5,019 nt of DNA, taken from contig JAUVBO010000358.1 in the NCBI GenBank assembly GCA_030591195.1, positions 1-5,019 on the forward strand, read 5' to 3'. Every line of letters starts with the position of its first letter. The stretch's first letter is position 1. A model generated the notes under the pieces. It made no database searches and had not been told where the DNA came from. It was given only the letters and a program-made list of their open reading frames with translations. The DNA is from Pseudomonadota bacterium. Lineage in GTDB: Bacteria; Myxococcota; Polyangia; GCA-2747355; JACKDQ01. A program made the position numbers and the translations under genes. Below are positions 3,758-5,019 of the stretch, one piece after another.

Positions 3758-5019
3758 ATGAGAAGACAACTTCAAATAAAATCAAGACGCTGGATGGGTG
3801 CGGCGGCGGTGCTGTCGGTGCTCCTCGGCATCACCGGCTGCTCGCCGGCCAACGATGAGGTGGGACAGCCGTACCAGCAGCCCCAGAACCCCGCCCAACC
3901 CCAGGCCCAGCCACCCGCGCCACCGCCGGCCCAGCCGACCTGCCCGCCTCCGGGCGTGGCGCTGTTCGCCGCTGGCTACTGCACCGTCAACTGCCCCTGC
4001 GACCAGAGTCAAGGTGGCTGCAGCGCCGACGATCACTGTAAGGGCGCGCTGGTCTGTTCGTCACAGACGACCAACGGCTGGCTGCGCAAGTGCGAGGCGC
4101 CAGTCGCCAAGAAGACAGATCAGCAGCCGTGCAGCGCGGACAGCGAGTGCTTGTCGAGCAAGTGTGGCTGCTGGTCGGGCACCCGGGGAACCCAGACCTG
4201 CCTGGCGGCCCACGTCGCCAAGCTGCCCTGCGAGACGCCCCAGGCGGCGACCAAGGACCACTTCCAGAGCTGCGGCGCGGTCAGCGAGTGCAAGAGCAAC
4301 CGCTGCGGTTGCTGGTCGGGCTCGCCAGCGACCAAGCAGTGCCTGCCGTCGAACATCGCCCAGGCTCAGTGCGGCGCGGTGACCTCGAGCCAGAAGCCGC
4401 TGTGGGCCGAGTGCACCGCCGGTCACCAGTGCACCTCGGGCAACTGCGGCTGCAACCAGACCAATGGGGACAAGATGTACTGCCTCGCCTCGGGCGTCGC
4501 CCCGGCGGCCTGCTCGGTGAAGATGGGCGACCACGCGACCTGCGTCGAGGACGACGAGTGCCTCTCGCTGCGCTGCGGCTGCTACGACGGCAGCAACGCC
4601 TCTCGCTGCCTGCCGCAGGAGTCCTACGAGCAGGTCTGCCCGCAGAAGTCAGACTGGCAGGCCTGCGGCGGCGAAGGCGAGTGCACCTCGGGCAAGTGCG
4701 GCTGCTACGGCACCAGCCAGCGCCGCTGCCTGCCTGCCTCGGTGATGAGCCAGGCCTGCGGTGACGGGCTGAAGCTGGCCGGCGAGAGCTGCTCGAGCAA
4801 CCCCGACTGCAGCTCCGGTCGCTGCGGCTGCTCGGCGGCTTCGCCCTCGTCCAAGCAGTGCCTGATGACTCCGCAGACCGAGCAGGCCTGCACCGCGACG
4901 ACCCCGACGCTGTGCAGCCAGTGGCAGACCGGCGACAACGGCGACCCGTGCGCCGGGGTCCCGGCCGAGACCTGGCGCTGCGTCGACAGCGCCGGCAAGT
5001 GGCCCGGCTACCAGCTGTC
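3758..5019 (+). CDS. Cysteine-rich repeat lipoprotein (Dickkopf-N-like modules), 3' truncated by window
   Basis: The frame is open from the ATG to the window edge (420 codons plus two bases), so the C-terminus is missing. The N-terminus has a basic region with SRRWMG (9-14), a hydrophobic stretch (15-26) and a perfect lipobox ITGC with Cys28 as the lipidated residue. Ser at +2 predicts delivery to the outer membrane. A Pro/Gln/Ala-rich spacer (about 36-60) follows. Residues 62-112 are cysteine-rich and include CSADDHCKGALVC (88-100). Six modules (125-378) share C-x5-C-x4-C-G-C-x(7-9)-C-L-x8-C, and another Cys-bearing segment starts at 386. In all, 48 cysteines are visible in 420 residues. The pattern resembles cysteine-rich modules annotated as Dickkopf-N-like in myxobacterial surface proteins; that family link is from memory. 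It probably forms a disulfide-stapled, surface-anchored stalk or binding protein; the ligand is unknown. It is preceded by a sigma-54 promoter. Confidence 0.88.
   Translation, partial: MRRQLQIKSRRWMGAAAVLSVLLGITGCSPANDEVGQPYQQPQNPAQPQAQPPAPPPAQPTCPPPGVALFAAGYCTVNCPCDQSQGGCSADDHCKGALVCSSQTTNGWLRKCEAPVAKKTDQQPCSADSECLSSKCGCWSGTRGTQTCLAAHVAKLPCETPQAATKDHFQSCGAVSECKSNRCGCWSGSPATKQCLPSNIAQAQCGAVTSSQKPLWAECTAGHQCTSGNCGCNQTNGDKMYCLASGVAPAACSVKMGDHATCVEDDECLSLRCGCYDGSNASRCLPQESYEQVCPQKSDWQACGGEGECTSGKCGCYGTSQRRCLPASVMSQACGDGLKLAGESCSSNPDCSSGRCGCSAASPSSKQCLMTPQTEQACTATTPTLCSQWQTGDNGDPCAGVPAETWRCVDSAGKWPGYQL
4130..4891 (+). repeat. Six six-cysteine modules in the lipoprotein
   Basis: The modules are at 4130-4231, 4271-4372, 4412-4513, 4541-4639, 4664-4759 and 4790-4891. 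Each has six cysteines with fixed spacing: five residues between Cys1 and Cys2, four between Cys2 and Cys3, one (always Gly) between Cys3 and Cys4, seven to nine between Cys4 and Cys5, and exactly nine between Cys5 and Cys6. Leu always follows Cys5. Linkers between modules are 13, 13, 9, 8 and 10 residues. The other residues differ widely between copies, so the array is old and held by selection on the cysteine frame, not a recent DNA expansion. Six cysteines per module would allow three disulfides each. Confidence 0.85.

Noticed and set aside
4090..4764. Plus-strand open frame inside the cysteine-repeat lipoprotein
   Set aside because: It is an alternative frame of the repeat gene; the frame from 3758 has a lipobox, a regular cysteine array and a Shine-Dalgarno.

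Overview
The window is GC-rich with strongly G/C-ending codons. A cysteine-rich multi-repeat lipoprotein, a large membrane-bound flavoprotein/ferredoxin fusion and a near-consensus sigma-54 (-24/-12) promoter together suggest a myxobacterium-like bacterium (Myxococcota, formerly Deltaproteobacteria). This placement is an inference from composition and gene style. There is no marker gene in the window.

Layout: positions 1-403 hold no convincing gene. They contain a 51-bp tandem hairpin repeat near the left edge and, just before the first gene, a 10-bp direct repeat inside a hairpin that overlaps the ribosome binding site. Positions 404-2770 (+) encode a 788-residue fusion: an FAD/NAD(P)H oxidoreductase module whose usual C-terminal FAD motif sits at the N-terminus, then about seven membrane segments with NosR/NapH/CcoG-like cysteine motifs, then a 2[4Fe-4S] ferredoxin domain. 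A small TM2-like membrane protein is convergent on the minus strand (2798-3073). Positions 3244-3531 (+) encode a short exported cysteine-containing protein, probably a lipoprotein, divergent from the TM2-like gene. Positions 3532-3757 are an intergenic region rich in inverted repeats that ends in the sigma-54 promoter. From 3758 to the right edge runs the 5' part of a cysteine-rich lipoprotein with six copies of a six-cysteine module; its stop lies outside the window.

The genes do not form an obvious operon. The fusion protein looks like a self-contained machine that takes electrons from NAD(P)H through FAD to Fe-S clusters in and on the inner membrane; its acceptor is unknown. The two exported proteins are cell-envelope proteins of unknown role. 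The best candidates for something new are the permuted oxidoreductase-polyferredoxin fusion and the sigma-54-driven cysteine-repeat lipoprotein with its structured upstream region.
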